The notes below the pieces were generated by a model. That model was not told the DNA's origin, did not search any database, and saw only the letters and a list, made by a program, of their open reading frames with translations. From Smithella sp. (lineage in GTDB: Bacteria; Desulfobacterota; Syntrophia; Syntrophales; Smithellaceae), in NCBI GenBank assembly GCA_017993615.1, contig JAGOMJ010000003.1, positions 40,335 to 95,231 on the forward strand: 54,897 nucleotides of DNA. The letters run 5' to 3'. Below are positions 26,829 through 34,674 of the stretch, piece by piece; positions within the stretch are counted from its first letter, which is position 1; each line of letters opens with the position of its first letter. Both the position numbers and the translations under genes were made by a program.

Positions 26829-27303
26829 ACATCATTATTGAAACGCGTTCCCAGACCAGATCCATCACATTCCCCGCATCGTCACGGGCGCTCAGCGTGA
26901 GTCTGTCTTCGTCGAAAACAAACGTACGCGTCAGATCCGTCCCGATCCAGTCGGGAAACATGGCAGCCTGCACGTGATGATAGACAACGTTGCCGCAAAT
27001 GTCATAGGTGCCGCAGTAGGATAAAAATGACGTCATGGCTTTGACGTATTTCAATCCAGCCGCAAGATATTTCCAGGAAATCAAAAGCTTCTTTGTTGCG
27101 GCGGCATCGCTGAGCTCTTCCGGAGAAACACCGATGCGGCCTCGTCCGGACTTCATCAGAATGGCGTGCATGAAGCCGTCCGGCATATAGGAAATGTATC
27201 CGAGAGGATCATCGCCGAAGGGTTTACTCACAACGCCGGAAGAAGACCTTCTTACAACTGATTTAAGTTTCCACGTTCCCACAAACCGTTTATAGATCGT
27301 CAT
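26827..27303 (-). CDS. Lipocalin-like domain protein
   Basis: 158 aa from the ATG at 27303 (GGATGAG upstream). The opening FVGTWKLKSV and the YISYMPDGFMHAILM segment match the bacterial lipocalin-like family (PF13924-type), a small beta-barrel ligand-binding domain. The C-terminal SARDDAGNVMDLVWERV strand closes the barrel. No signal peptide. Its 3' end abuts the T-run of the dehydrogenase terminator. Ligand unknown. Confidence 0.8.
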   Translation of the reverse strand: MTIYKRFVGTWKLKSVVRRSSSGVVSKPFGDDPLGYISYMPDGFMHAILMKSGRGRIGVSPEELSDAAATKKLLISWKYLAAGLKYVKAMTSFLSYCGTYDICGNVVYHHVQAAMFPDWIGTDLTRTFVFDEDRLTLSARDDAGNVMDLVWERVSIMM

Positions 27304-27460
27304 AAATCTCATCCATAAATTTCAGGGCGCAACTCCAGAGCGCGCCGTTTTTTTGCGGATTGATCGGTGGATCAATCCCTACACTTTCATTTACTTGGGT
27401 AGGTAACAATTAACCCCGCACTGTCATTCCCGCATGGTTTTGGCGGGAATCCATATTTAT
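27304..27460. repeat. Intergenic repeat region: shared segment and REP-like hairpin
   Basis: A segment reading CGGATTGATCGG-x-ATCAATCCCTACA (about 27355-27392) recurs in the same orientation at about 28630-28662. Further on, ATTCCCGC (27426-27433) and GCGGGAAT (27443-27450) form a REP-like hairpin of the common 'attcccgc' class. No gene is visible here. Confidence 0.55.
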
Positions 27461-27541
27461 TTACCGCCTTCAATTATCGTAATTTCTTCTTCCGTCAGGC
27501 CGTAGAGTTCGTAGACCAGTTTGTCGATTTGTTTGTCGGCA
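27461..27541 (-). pseudogene. Orphan C-terminal fragment of a Type IIG-like methylase
   Basis: On the minus strand this encodes DKQIDKLVYELYGLTEEE..., in frame to a TAA at 27461-27463. It matches the last ~27 codons of the intact restriction-modification gene ending at 28842, at both protein and DNA level (a 35-nt stretch from 'aatttcttcttcc' is identical). Similarity stops at 27541, so no start or catalytic domain remains. From 27542 to 27794 I see only a TTG-initiated 63-codon frame (27585-27776, minus) with no family resemblance and no ribosome site. Confidence 0.7.
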
Positions 27542-27794
27542 AAATTGAACCTACCTTGAAAATTCGACATGTCAAGCCGATTTTTCATGATTTTTTTTCG
27601 GTCTCCATGATCGTTTCGGACATCTTGTTAACAAGTGCAGTCTGAAACTTAAACTCAGCAGAGTCCTGTCTGCTCGTGTTACCAAAGTCGTTCTTGACTT
27701 CTTTGGATGCATTGTCTAAACTTGTAGCCGAATTAGGGACACGGGCAAAACGCCTTACATCACGTCGATTGCACAACGTGGGGAATCAACGATC

Positions 27795-28055
27795 ATGAAA
27801 TTAGACCTCTTTTTTGCCTCTCTTATCGGCGCGGCAGTCGGCTGCGCCGTCGCTTACGGAATCATCCGGCTCAAGGGCATCTGGATTCTCGGCGCGCTGC
27901 TTTATATCGCCGGCGGAATAATGGCTTTTCTCTTCGCGCATATTATTTTTTGGCATCTGGTTGCCGATACACATTATGTTTTTATCCCCGGCACAGTTGG
28001 CTTCTGCATCTGGTCGGTTTTTATAGCTCGCTTATTTTTTCCCAGGCATGTGTAA
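27795..28055 (+). CDS. Small membrane protein, 86 aa
   Basis: Three hydrophobic helices (about 5-25, 31-53 and 63-80) with short loops and a C-terminal RHV. GGGGAATC precedes the ATG. It stands between the orphan methylase fragment and the 142-aa gene, on the strand opposite to both. No family recognised. Confidence 0.55.
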   Translation: MKLDLFFASLIGAAVGCAVAYGIIRLKGIWILGALLYIAGGIMAFLFAHIIFWHLVADTHYVFIPGTVGFCIWSVFIARLFFPRHV

Positions 28056-28167
28056 CACGGTAATATTCTCCCGGCCGTAGCACCCCGCTTCCAGCGGGGG
28101 CGCGTAAAGTGGGGTTTGTGGGAGGCCCCACCGCATGCCGTTTTTTATTCTCCTATCTTGCTCATAA

Positions 28168-28596
28168 TTATCGGCAAACCCTCCATACTTGGCCATGTAT
28201 TGGTATCCTGAACAGCCACCAATGCATATCTCTGTTTATGGTCTCATTCTTATCAAGCAGATCGCCATAAGAATCTTTGACTTCATATGTCATTGACCTG
28301 AATTTTTCGTCAGCCTTTTCGATTCTTTCCCGATAAGGCTCAATTTGCTCGGTTGTGGCGTGGCGTAATACCTCATACAATGAGCTGCGTTTCCACAGAT
28401 CCCAATCATATTCCGATCCATCGTCTCTTCCAATCCAATAGATGGCTTCTTCCCATTCCTCAATATACGGCTCCAGCCCCTCTTTTATTTCATCTTCCGA
28501 GAAACCTTGAAGGATGAAGTATTCCGTCAGCGCATCAGGTTTTCCGTGCCTGGCAATATATTCTTTTAGCTTTTGTTTATATTTGTACTTGGGCAT
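28168..28596 (-). CDS. Uncharacterised soluble protein, 142 aa
   Basis: Highly charged, aromatic-rich alpha-helical protein (MPKYKYKQKLKEYIARHGKPD start). AAGGGA lies nine bases before the chosen ATG at 28596; a TTG at 28605 is in frame but would leave the ribosome site too close. No catalytic motif, signal or membrane segment. It lies between the two copies of the methylase C-terminus. Function unknown. Confidence 0.65.
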   Translation of the reverse strand: MPKYKYKQKLKEYIARHGKPDALTEYFILQGFSEDEIKEGLEPYIEEWEEAIYWIGRDDGSEYDWDLWKRSSLYEVLRHATTEQIEPYRERIEKADEKFRSMTYEVKDSYGDLLDKNETINRDMHWWLFRIPIHGQVWRVCR

Positions 28597-28629
28597 TGGT
28601 AACAATCCCTTAGAAACATCGTAGTTTTT

Positions 28630-28710
28630 ACGGATTGATCGGGAATCAATCCCTACATTTCAAAATTGTGTTTCCATTTTTTTGTAGGGCGTGCTCCCCT
28701 GAGCACGCCC
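28630..28710. repeat. Second copy of the shared segment plus palindrome
   Basis: CGGATTGATCGG...ATCAATCCCTACA at about 28630-28662 repeats the 27355-27392 segment. It is followed by a 10-bp-stem palindrome GGGCGTGCTC / GAGCACGCCC (28687-28710). Both lie just downstream, in the minus sense, of the methylase gene. Confidence 0.6.
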
Positions 28711-28745
28711 CAAATTTTATTTCCCTTCGACTATCTTTATTTTAG

Positions 28746-28800
28746 TGACACTCGTTGAGAGCAAGCGTAGTGCTGCTCGAAACGTAAGTGGAACTATCCC
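28746..28800 (-). repeat. Diverged inverted copy of the 54-bp repeat
   Basis: The reverse complement begins GGGATAGTTCCACTTACG and continues TCGAGC, resembling the repeats at 110-163 and 189-242, with a divergent second half. It supports a dispersed repeat family. Confidence 0.5.
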
Positions 28801-28841
28801 AGGCGCGGAGCGCCGTGGGACTTCTTGCGTCCGATGATTCT

Positions 28842-31760
28842 TCATTTGCTTTCCACAATAGCAATTTCTTCTTCCGTCAGGCCGTAGAGTTCGTAAACTA
28901 ATTTATCAATTTGTTTGTCGGTCGCGTCAATCTGGCGCTGGATTAATGTTTGTTCGTGACCGGTTTTGGCTTCGGCCAGTTGTTTGTTCAGGGCAAGCAT
29001 TTGCTCAACGAGTCGCACCATGTTGTCGTGACGTTTTTTTTCTGCCTTGTTAGAGAAATTAATTAGTGGAGCCGTGAATCGCTTCATATCGAGTATTGAA
29101 ATGCGTGGAAATGTTTTAGTGACCAACTTGTTACTTGATCTAGGAAAGTACCATGAAAGTAGTTCTGAATTCAGCAACCCAAGGATAAAAAAGTCGTGGT
29201 AACCTGCACTGCGACTCTCTTGTTTAATAATCACATTCAGGATTGTCTTATAGTTAACAAAATCTTCGTCCGTGAATGCCGCATGTATTCTGTAACGTCC
29301 AGAACCTGTAATTTCACGAACAAGAATGCGAGGCCCCTTAAAGAAATACTCTTGCCGAGGATGAGCAAGCCATGGACCATAAGATATCCAGTTCCCCTCA
29401 GTCCACTGGATTTGATAACGGGAGACATCATTTCCATTAAGCTCTTTACGAAATGTTTGATCTCTTTTTGTTGTTGAATGATATATACGTAAATCAATAA
29501 TGCTTCTTTCTTGTCCCGTGTGAGAATCATATGCTTGGACACCTACACAAAAATCACAAAGCTCTGTCAATAGCACTCCGGCCTGCTTTATCTTATTGAC
29601 TAGTTTCTGCTCTTTAGTACCAACTTCTATGTTAAACATGTGAGCCTCGCTAGTTGCCCACGAACTTTCGGTAAAATGGCGAACCTCTCCCATACTTTCT
29701 TTAATTTCTGAGATTGCAATGTCACGAGGCAGAAGAAGAACCCTGATGCACTGTTTATTATTGTTTAGTTTCTTCCCTTTTTTTACAAACGCTAAAATCG
29801 TGTTGACGGTGGCATTACTGAACACGCGAGTCGGTAGTCTAACCAAACTTTCAATTGTAGCATTAGTCAGAAGATATTTTCGCAGCGCCTCTGCTTCAAT
29901 CACAGTAAGCCACGTGTGTGGAGTAATGAATCCCAGGCAACCCTCTTTTTGAAGCAACAAAATTCCTTTTTCGATGAAGAAACCATATGAGTCATACTTG
30001 CCGACAACTGACTCAAACTTACGACCAAGATATGCTTTATCTTCATTATTGAATAGAGCCCCATACGGCGGGTTGCCGATGACGGCGTCGAATCCGCCGG
30101 CTTTGAAGATTTCGGGAAACTCAGCCTGCCAGTCAAACACATTGACGCGCTGGGCTTCTTCGGAATCCAGCATGTTCATCTGTTTGCCGTCGTAGAAATC
30201 CGGCCCAATGAGCGAATTGCCGCACTTGATGTTGTTGCCCAAATTCGGCAGCGCGCGCTCATGGAAAAGAACCCGCTGGCGGTTAAGCGTATCGGAGGTT
30301 TCATCTTCCAGCACCTTTAAGAGCAGCGAAAGCTTGGTAACTTCGACGGCCTGCGTGTCAATATCCACGCCGTAAATGTTATTGAGCAGAATCCGTTTGC
30401 GTTCGGCGGTGGTCAGGTGCCACGTGTCGCCGTATCCTTTATAGAGTATCGGCCTTTTGGCTTTGGCGTGTTTTTCGGGATCGTTTTCGGTGTACCACTG
30501 CAAATGCCAGTCGAGCAGACACTGATACGCGCCCAGCAAAAACGAGCCGGAGCCGCAGGCGGGATCAAGGATGCGGAGCTTTTCTGCTGTTTTTGGATTT
30601 TTCCCTTCCAACAATTTACCCACAGTATTTTTGACGATGTAATCAACGATATACGTCGGCGTGTAGAAAACGCCACCCGCTTTTTTGACTTCGGGCTTGT
30701 CCTCGACCACGGCGCGGTGATCGCTGGTCAGGCGAATGACCTTTCCTAAAAACTGTTCATAGACCTGCCCCAATATATCGGCGGGCAAAACCGAAAACTC
30801 ATAAGGAGAATCGGGATAGTAAAGGCGCGTAAGAATTTCTTTGAGCGGTTTGTCATCGATGGTGAGTTTCGTCGTCAGATTATCGGGCGGTTCGGCCTGG
30901 TCTTTTTCGTTGCGGAAATGAAACAGGCCGGAGTTGTAGCGGTCGTCGGCCTTATAGAAAAGCTCCTGCAGACGGCCGTAAATATTCGCGCCGTTGCAAA
31001 GAGAGCGCAAGCTGCCGTAGTCTTCAATGCCCCGGTCTTCAGCGATGCGCAGGAAGATAATGCGGTCGATGGTGCGCTGGACGGCATCGTTGAGTTCTCG
31101 AACACTCAGCGTGTTGCGCAGGGCGATGTTGCGGGCAAGCGCGTCGCGCCAGCTTTCGATTTCGGCAAGAAAAGCGTTATCCACTTCGGACGTGCCGCGC
31201 TTGGCCTTGCTGGATTCGGCATATTTATCGAAAGAGCCTTTGAGAATGACATCCTTGGAAAAGACGGCGGCAATTTCGTCCCACTTGTCGGCGTACTGGC
31301 GCCAGGAGTAGTAAGTGATCCGGGCTTTGTCGGATTTATCTTTTTGATCCGGCTTGATGCGGCAGTCGTAAACGGCGAATTCTTCAAAGTCGGTCACGAT
31401 GGAAAGCGGCAGTTTGGCCGACCAGGCGTAACGTCTTACCTGAAAGGCGGCGGCGGGCGCGTCCTTGAGGTTGACGGATGGTTTCTTGGCTTCGACAAAG
31501 AATTTGCGCTGTCCGCCGATGCGAAAGGAATAGTCGGGCGCTTTGGTGACGCCGCTGACTTTGACGGCGTCTTCGTGGATGACATCCTTGTAGGCTTCGG
31601 CATGTCCTGCCGTATTGTTGACATCCCAGCCCAGTGCTTCAAAGAAGGGATCGATGAATTCGCGGCGAACCTGCGTTTCGTTATACCCGTTGGATTTATA
31701 GGATTCAATGTTGCGTTCGAATCGTTCAATTAGTTCCAGAATGATCTGCGGTGCAGGCAT
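28842..31760 (-). CDS. Single-chain Type IIG-like restriction-modification enzyme
   Basis: 972 aa from the ATG at 31760; the frame runs open to 31895 but that part crosses the upstream promoter region. The N-terminal nuclease-like domain shows a PD-(D/E)xK pattern (PDYSFRIGG...FFVEAKKP, about 85-110). The adenine-methyltransferase core has motif I DPACGSG (near 397) and motif IV NPPY (near 562). The C-terminal region carries a TaqI-like specificity segment and a helical tail ending TEEEIAIVESK. Cleavage and methylation would reside in one protein; the recognition sequence is unknown. A duplicate of the C-terminal tail lies at 27461-27541. A bidirectional terminator (31902-31938) separates it from the peptide gene upstream. 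Confidence 0.9.
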   Translation of the reverse strand: MPAPQIILELIERFERNIESYKSNGYNETQVRREFIDPFFEALGWDVNNTAGHAEAYKDVIHEDAVKVSGVTKAPDYSFRIGGQRKFFVEAKKPSVNLKDAPAAAFQVRRYAWSAKLPLSIVTDFEEFAVYDCRIKPDQKDKSDKARITYYSWRQYADKWDEIAAVFSKDVILKGSFDKYAESSKAKRGTSEVDNAFLAEIESWRDALARNIALRNTLSVRELNDAVQRTIDRIIFLRIAEDRGIEDYGSLRSLCNGANIYGRLQELFYKADDRYNSGLFHFRNEKDQAEPPDNLTTKLTIDDKPLKEILTRLYYPDSPYEFSVLPADILGQVYEQFLGKVIRLTSDHRAVVEDKPEVKKAGGVFYTPTYIVDYIVKNTVGKLLEGKNPKTAEKLRILDPACGSGSFLLGAYQCLLDWHLQWYTENDPEKHAKAKRPILYKGYGDTWHLTTAERKRILLNNIYGVDIDTQAVEVTKLSLLLKVLEDETSDTLNRQRVLFHERALPNLGNNIKCGNSLIGPDFYDGKQMNMLDSEEAQRVNVFDWQAEFPEIFKAGGFDAVIGNPPYGALFNNEDKAYLGRKFESVVGKYDSYGFFIEKGILLLQKEGCLGFITPHTWLTVIEAEALRKYLLTNATIESLVRLPTRVFSNATVNTILAFVKKGKKLNNNKQCIRVLLLPRDIAISEIKESMGEVRHFTESSWATSEAHMFNIEVGTKEQKLVNKIKQAGVLLTELCDFCVGVQAYDSHTGQERSIIDLRIYHSTTKRDQTFRKELNGNDVSRYQIQWTEGNWISYGPWLAHPRQEYFFKGPRILVREITGSGRYRIHAAFTDEDFVNYKTILNVIIKQESRSAGYHDFFILGLLNSELLSWYFPRSSNKLVTKTFPRISILDMKRFTAPLINFSNKAEKKRHDNMVRLVEQMLALNKQLAEAKTGHEQTLIQRQIDATDKQIDKLVYELYGLTEEEIAIVESK

Positions 31761-31901
31761 CAGAGGTCCCTTGTTAACATTGGATATTATTTTGATTGAA
31801 GTGGTTTTATACTCTCTGAAAGTAAAACTGTCAACCCCGATCCCCTTCCTGAAGGTTGATATAAACGGACGACAAAGGATTGCGGACATCGTCATACTAA
31901 C

Positions 31902-31938
31902 AAAAAAAGGCAGAATCGTTTATGATTCTGCCTTTTTT
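31902..31938. terminator. Bidirectional rho-independent terminator
   Basis: AAAAAAAGGCAGAATC (31902-31917) pairs with GATTCTGCCTTTTTT (31924-31938) around a 6-nt loop. In the minus sense it ends the acyltransferase/54-aa peptide transcript, 21 nt past the peptide stop. Confidence 0.9.
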
Positions 31939-31958
31939 ATTTTAACATAAAGAGATTG

Positions 31959-32123
31959 TTAAACTGCGTCACCACCAGTGGGGGGACAGCCGGCAAAGAT
32001 TTTTACCACAACATCTTCTTCCATCGGAACTTCAAAGTAAGCAAAAGGTTCACGAATCGTATCGCCGCTGATATTCCCTTCACCGCCTTTTCTTTTGGGT
32101 GGAACACCTCTTAAATTTTTCAT
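31959..32123 (-). CDS. 54-aa peptide ending in CPPTGGDAV (candidate RiPP-like precursor)
   Basis: ATG at 32123 is preceded by AAAAGGAGAAGATT, a strong ribosome site; an upstream in-frame ATG at 32156 lacks one. The first ~25 residues are basic and Gly-rich (MKNLRGVPPKRKGGEG...). The middle is acidic/hydrophobic (EPFAYFEVPMEEDVVVKIF) and the end is AGCPPTGGDAV, with the only Cys. The same C-terminal motif ends the 16-aa peptide at 33778. It lies 124 nt downstream of acyltransferase copy 2 on the same strand and is followed by a strong terminator. Leader/core division and any modification are inference; no known precursor family is recognised. Confidence 0.7.
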   Translation of the reverse strand: MKNLRGVPPKRKGGEGNISGDTIREPFAYFEVPMEEDVVVKIFAGCPPTGGDAV

Positions 32124-32247
32124 AATCTTCTCCTTTTTTATTAAATTGTTGTTCACTTCTTCCGGTTATGAATACTAAAAGATTTTTAATGTTTTATCAA
32201 TAACAAATTGCCGGTAGTCTTATGCCCGAAAGATTCTTCAATACCTT

Positions 32248-33498
32248 TCACGTCAGGGGATACATGCTTGTTATTTCAGCAAAGATCCGGCCGCTTTTTT
32301 CTTTCAGGATAATAAAGTTTGTTTTGTAATAAGCCAGACTGATGGATAAAACGCTGCCGACATCCGAACCGACGCCCATGGCTTCGAGATCGGTAAGGTG
32401 CGTCAGATTGCTGGAAAGAATGTCCGCGTCCATATTGCCCGGAGGATCGTTTTTGAACAGGCCGGTTTTGATTTCTATGCCGTATGCCGAGAGTTGGGAT
32501 AGTTCTTTCAGAAAATTTTCATTGCGCATGCTGGAAATGGATTCTTTCAGGCGGAAGGCGATGTCGTAAACCGACAGGCTATCGATTTCATCCTTTCCGT
32601 AAACGGTCACGCAATAATACTGCGCATTGCCGATATAAAGCGGATCGATATCCGGATGAATGTCGCGGAAATTCACGGGCGTTCTCAACACGATCCGGTC
32701 CGTTTTCGGCATCATGACGCTGTGATATTTTTTCAGCAAATAAGCCGTGATAATCTGGTTGTCGGAAATACTGTATTTTTCGTTTTCCGCCTTTGCTCTG
32801 TTTTTCATATCCCGAAGAAATTCTTCCGAAAAATATTCCCTTTTCGCATAGGTTTTTATGGCGGCTCTTTTGACGCGTTTTTGAATAACGTCGCTGAGTT
32901 CCGATAAAGGCGGGGTAAATACCTTGTCGATCTCGATGGAGCGAGCCGGTTGGCCCTGAAATAATTTTTGCCGGGACGGAAGCAAAAAAGGCTTGCCCTC
33001 TGTGATGCACATCCACGCATAAAGAAACAGCATCAAGGAAATGCCGTCGGCCACGGTATGCGAACAACTGATCCCGCCGAATATGCCGTCCCGGACGGGT
33101 ATGCCCGTTACGGCGAACAGATGCTCGCCCGGCAACGTTTTGACATGCACCATTCTGCTCTTGATTTCGTCGATATCAATCTCGTCGAATTTTTTATCCA
33201 GAGACGGCAGAACGACGGCCAAGGCGCCGTCCGTGCAGTACTGCAACGCAAATTTATCCCGATCGGTCATGATCAGGCGGCTGGAAAAAAGATTGTAATG
33301 ATCAATGGTTTTCAAAAGGCTCGCGCGCAGTTTTGATACGGGCGTATCTTTCTTATAGAAAAAGAGAATTTCTATCGGCTCCGATCCCGGCATGGTTTGC
33401 TCGAATGCCGACAGCGGCAGAATGTCTTTGCCGTAATGCTGTTCCAGATAGGCCGTTTTTGCCTGATGATCGGTCAAATTGGTTTTCAAAAGGTTCAC
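32248..33498 (-). CDS. BAHD/condensation-like acyltransferase, copy 2
   Basis: 416 aa. The HxxxD motif SHTVADG lies at about 150-156, followed by ISLMLFLYAWMCITEG. The SSNLTHLTDLEAMGVG segment near 375 aligns with the second superfamily motif; no DFGWG. It is clearly paralogous to 19260-20504. The N-terminus is ambiguous: GTG at 33498 directly abuts a GGGGG run, while a TTG at 33477 would give the same N-terminal length as copy 1; no ATG fits. It is flanked by the 54-aa peptide downstream and, divergently, by the 16-aa peptide unit, making it the obvious candidate enzyme of that cluster. The substrate is unknown. Confidence 0.8.
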   Translation of the reverse strand: MNLLKTNLTDHQAKTAYLEQHYGKDILPLSAFEQTMPGSEPIEILFFYKKDTPVSKLRASLLKTIDHYNLFSSRLIMTDRDKFALQYCTDGALAVVLPSLDKKFDEIDIDEIKSRMVHVKTLPGEHLFAVTGIPVRDGIFGGISCSHTVADGISLMLFLYAWMCITEGKPFLLPSRQKLFQGQPARSIEIDKVFTPPLSELSDVIQKRVKRAAIKTYAKREYFSEEFLRDMKNRAKAENEKYSISDNQIITAYLLKKYHSVMMPKTDRIVLRTPVNFRDIHPDIDPLYIGNAQYYCVTVYGKDEIDSLSVYDIAFRLKESISSMRNENFLKELSQLSAYGIEIKTGLFKNDPPGNMDADILSSNLTHLTDLEAMGVGSDVGSVLSISLAYYKTNFIILKEKSGRIFAEITSMYPLT

Positions 33499-33614
33499 CC
33501 CCGTCGGGAAACTCTATTTTTGAATATCGTCATCTTAATCCGAACCTTTATGACTTCTCGGCATGAAGGTATTTTAAACATAAACGAAACTGAAATGCAC
33601 AACAATTTTTAGTC

Positions 33615-33643
33615 TTGAATAAATTTTTTAAAATAATTATAAT
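33615..33643 (+). promoter_or_regulatory. Strong sigma-70 promoter of the 16-aa peptide unit
   Basis: TTGAAT (33615-33620), exactly 17 nt, then a perfect TATAAT (33638-33643), in a very AT-rich stretch upstream of the divergent acyltransferase. The predicted transcript would start near 33650 and run to the terminator at 33861-33894, about 240 nt. Confidence 0.65.
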
Positions 33644-33667
33644 AACTAAAATTTTCACAATTAATAA

Positions 33668-33718
33668 AGAAGAACTATAGAAATTTTAGAAAGCGGTCCC
33701 CCTGCAGGCGGAACGTAA
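33668..33718 (+). pseudogene. Start-less third copy of the PPxGG motif
   Basis: The frame from 33668 reads RRTIEILESGPPAGGT then TAA. There is no ATG, GTG or TTG in it after the preceding stop. DNA around GGTCCCCCTGCAGGCGG resembles the motif region of the 16-aa ORF. The Cys of CPPSGG is Gly here. It lies inside the predicted 240-nt transcript. Most simply a decayed paralogue, though a non-canonical ATT/ATA start cannot be excluded. Confidence 0.4.
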
Positions 33719-33777
33719 ATTCACGCACACACGGAGATTTAAATTCCAATCTCATTCAAGATCAAAGGAGAAAAGAC

Positions 33778-33828
33778 ATGATAATTCCAGAATGTTGTCC
33801 CCCTAGCGGTGGTGAAACCGGGCTGTGA
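33778..33828 (+). CDS. 16-aa peptide MIIPECCPPSGGETGL
   Basis: ATG at 33778 with AAAGGAG ending seven bases before it, 15 further codons, then TGA. The C-terminal CCPPSGGETGL parallels AGCPPTGGDAV of the 54-aa peptide. Promoter (33615-33643), ribosome site and terminator (33861-33894) frame it as a self-contained unit. The frame upstream of the ATG is open but has no standard start. It may be a signal peptide-like product, a stripped-down precursor, or part of a regulatory RNA; sequence alone cannot tell. Confidence 0.5.
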   Translation: MIIPECCPPSGGETGL

Positions 33829-33860
33829 TTAATTATCCGAACTATTAATTGATCCTTTAA

Positions 33861-33894
33861 CAACCTCTTCCCGAAAGGAAGAGGTTGTTTTTTT
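33861..33894 (+). terminator. Rho-independent terminator after the 16-aa ORF
   Basis: CAACCTCTTCC (33861-33871) pairs with GGAAGAGGTTG (33877-33887) around a 5-nt loop, followed by seven T. It also lies just past the convergent LapA-like gene's 3' end. Confidence 0.92.
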
Positions 33895-33939
33895 ATCGTC
33901 TTACATTTCCGGCTGTGTCTGCATGGCAAACACCCGTCA

Positions 33940-34422
33940 TCAGCCGCCGTCTGTTTTTTTCCCCAAGCGATCATCCATTTCTCCGATGTAGGCTGCAAGC
34001 GTATTTCCGGCTTCTTCGATTGCGGTGCGCAGATGGTTTTCCTGCTGCTCGATGCGCGCAAGAATTTCCGTTTTTAATTCCGAACTTTTGGCTTCCTGTG
34101 CCCGCAGCTGGCCCTCCAGGTAGTTTCGCAATTCGGTAAAACGCGATAATTCCGCCTGATCCGCAAGCTCCCGCTGAGCCTTCAAGGCCTTGGCGTGCTG
34201 ATGGGATTCCAGAAGCGCTTTGGCCTGGATATAAACGACAAACATCAGGCATAGCATGACGATCAAAACCAGCATGCCCAGCATTACCAGCCCCAGCGGC
34301 ATGTGCACCGAGGTGAAACCGAGCGATAAGTTTGTCGGCGAAATAAAAGTGCTCCAGTTTAAGGCGGAAAACGCTGCAATCGCCGCCAGGATAATCAATA
34401 ACAACAAAGAATGTAGTTTCAT
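33940..34422 (-). CDS. LapA-domain (DUF1049-like) membrane protein
   Basis: 160 aa from the ATG at 34422, which has GGAGG eight bases upstream; the longer GTG frame at 34437 would begin inside that site. Two membrane helices (about 3-22 and 40-65) bracket the family-like FISPTNLSLGFTSVHMPLG loop. A long charged coiled coil (about 70-150) follows. Resembles LapA/DUF1049 proteins of the inner membrane; the coiled-coil tail is longer than in E. coli LapA. Probably monocistronic. Confidence 0.78.
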   Translation of the reverse strand: MKLHSLLLLIILAAIAAFSALNWSTFISPTNLSLGFTSVHMPLGLVMLGMLVLIVMLCLMFVVYIQAKALLESHQHAKALKAQRELADQAELSRFTELRNYLEGQLRAQEAKSSELKTEILARIEQQENHLRTAIEEAGNTLAAYIGEMDDRLGKKTDGG

Positions 34423-34610
34423 ATCCAATGCCTCCACTGATTTATTTTGAAATATGCTGAAAATGTTTACCGGGATTCTCTAATCTTCCATTTCTCTATA
34501 AAAAAAATGTCTATTTCTTCGCTGGAGATTGGTAATAGCCCGTTCATCTTTCATTTAGCATAAAATTACTTTTTTCAAAATCAATTCTATTCCGCATCTT
34601 TCCTCTCTGC

Positions 34611-34639
34611 TTGACAAATTCTGTTGAATTCCTTATTCT
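34611..34639 (+). promoter_or_regulatory. Sigma-70 promoter of the 165-aa membrane protein/YjbQ pair
   Basis: TTGACA (34611-34616), 17-nt spacer, TATTCT (34634-34639), about 36 nt before the ATG at 34675. Confidence 0.65.
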
Positions 34640-34674
34640 TCTTCCTCAAAACATTAAGGATTCGGTAGGGATAC

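Noticed and set aside
27585..27776. 63-aa ORF on the minus strand
   Set aside because: TTG start without ribosome site, no recognisable family, and located in repeat/remnant DNA next to the orphan methylase tail.
31959..32123. 54-aa peptide as a double-glycine (Class II bacteriocin-type) leader
   Set aside because: GG is only three residues from the C-terminus, which leaves no core peptide, and no peptidase-ABC transporter is nearby.
33762..34061. Minus-strand 99-aa reading frame over the 16-aa peptide unit
   Set aside because: Low-complexity shadow crossing a terminator and the 3' part of the LapA-like gene; no ribosome site.
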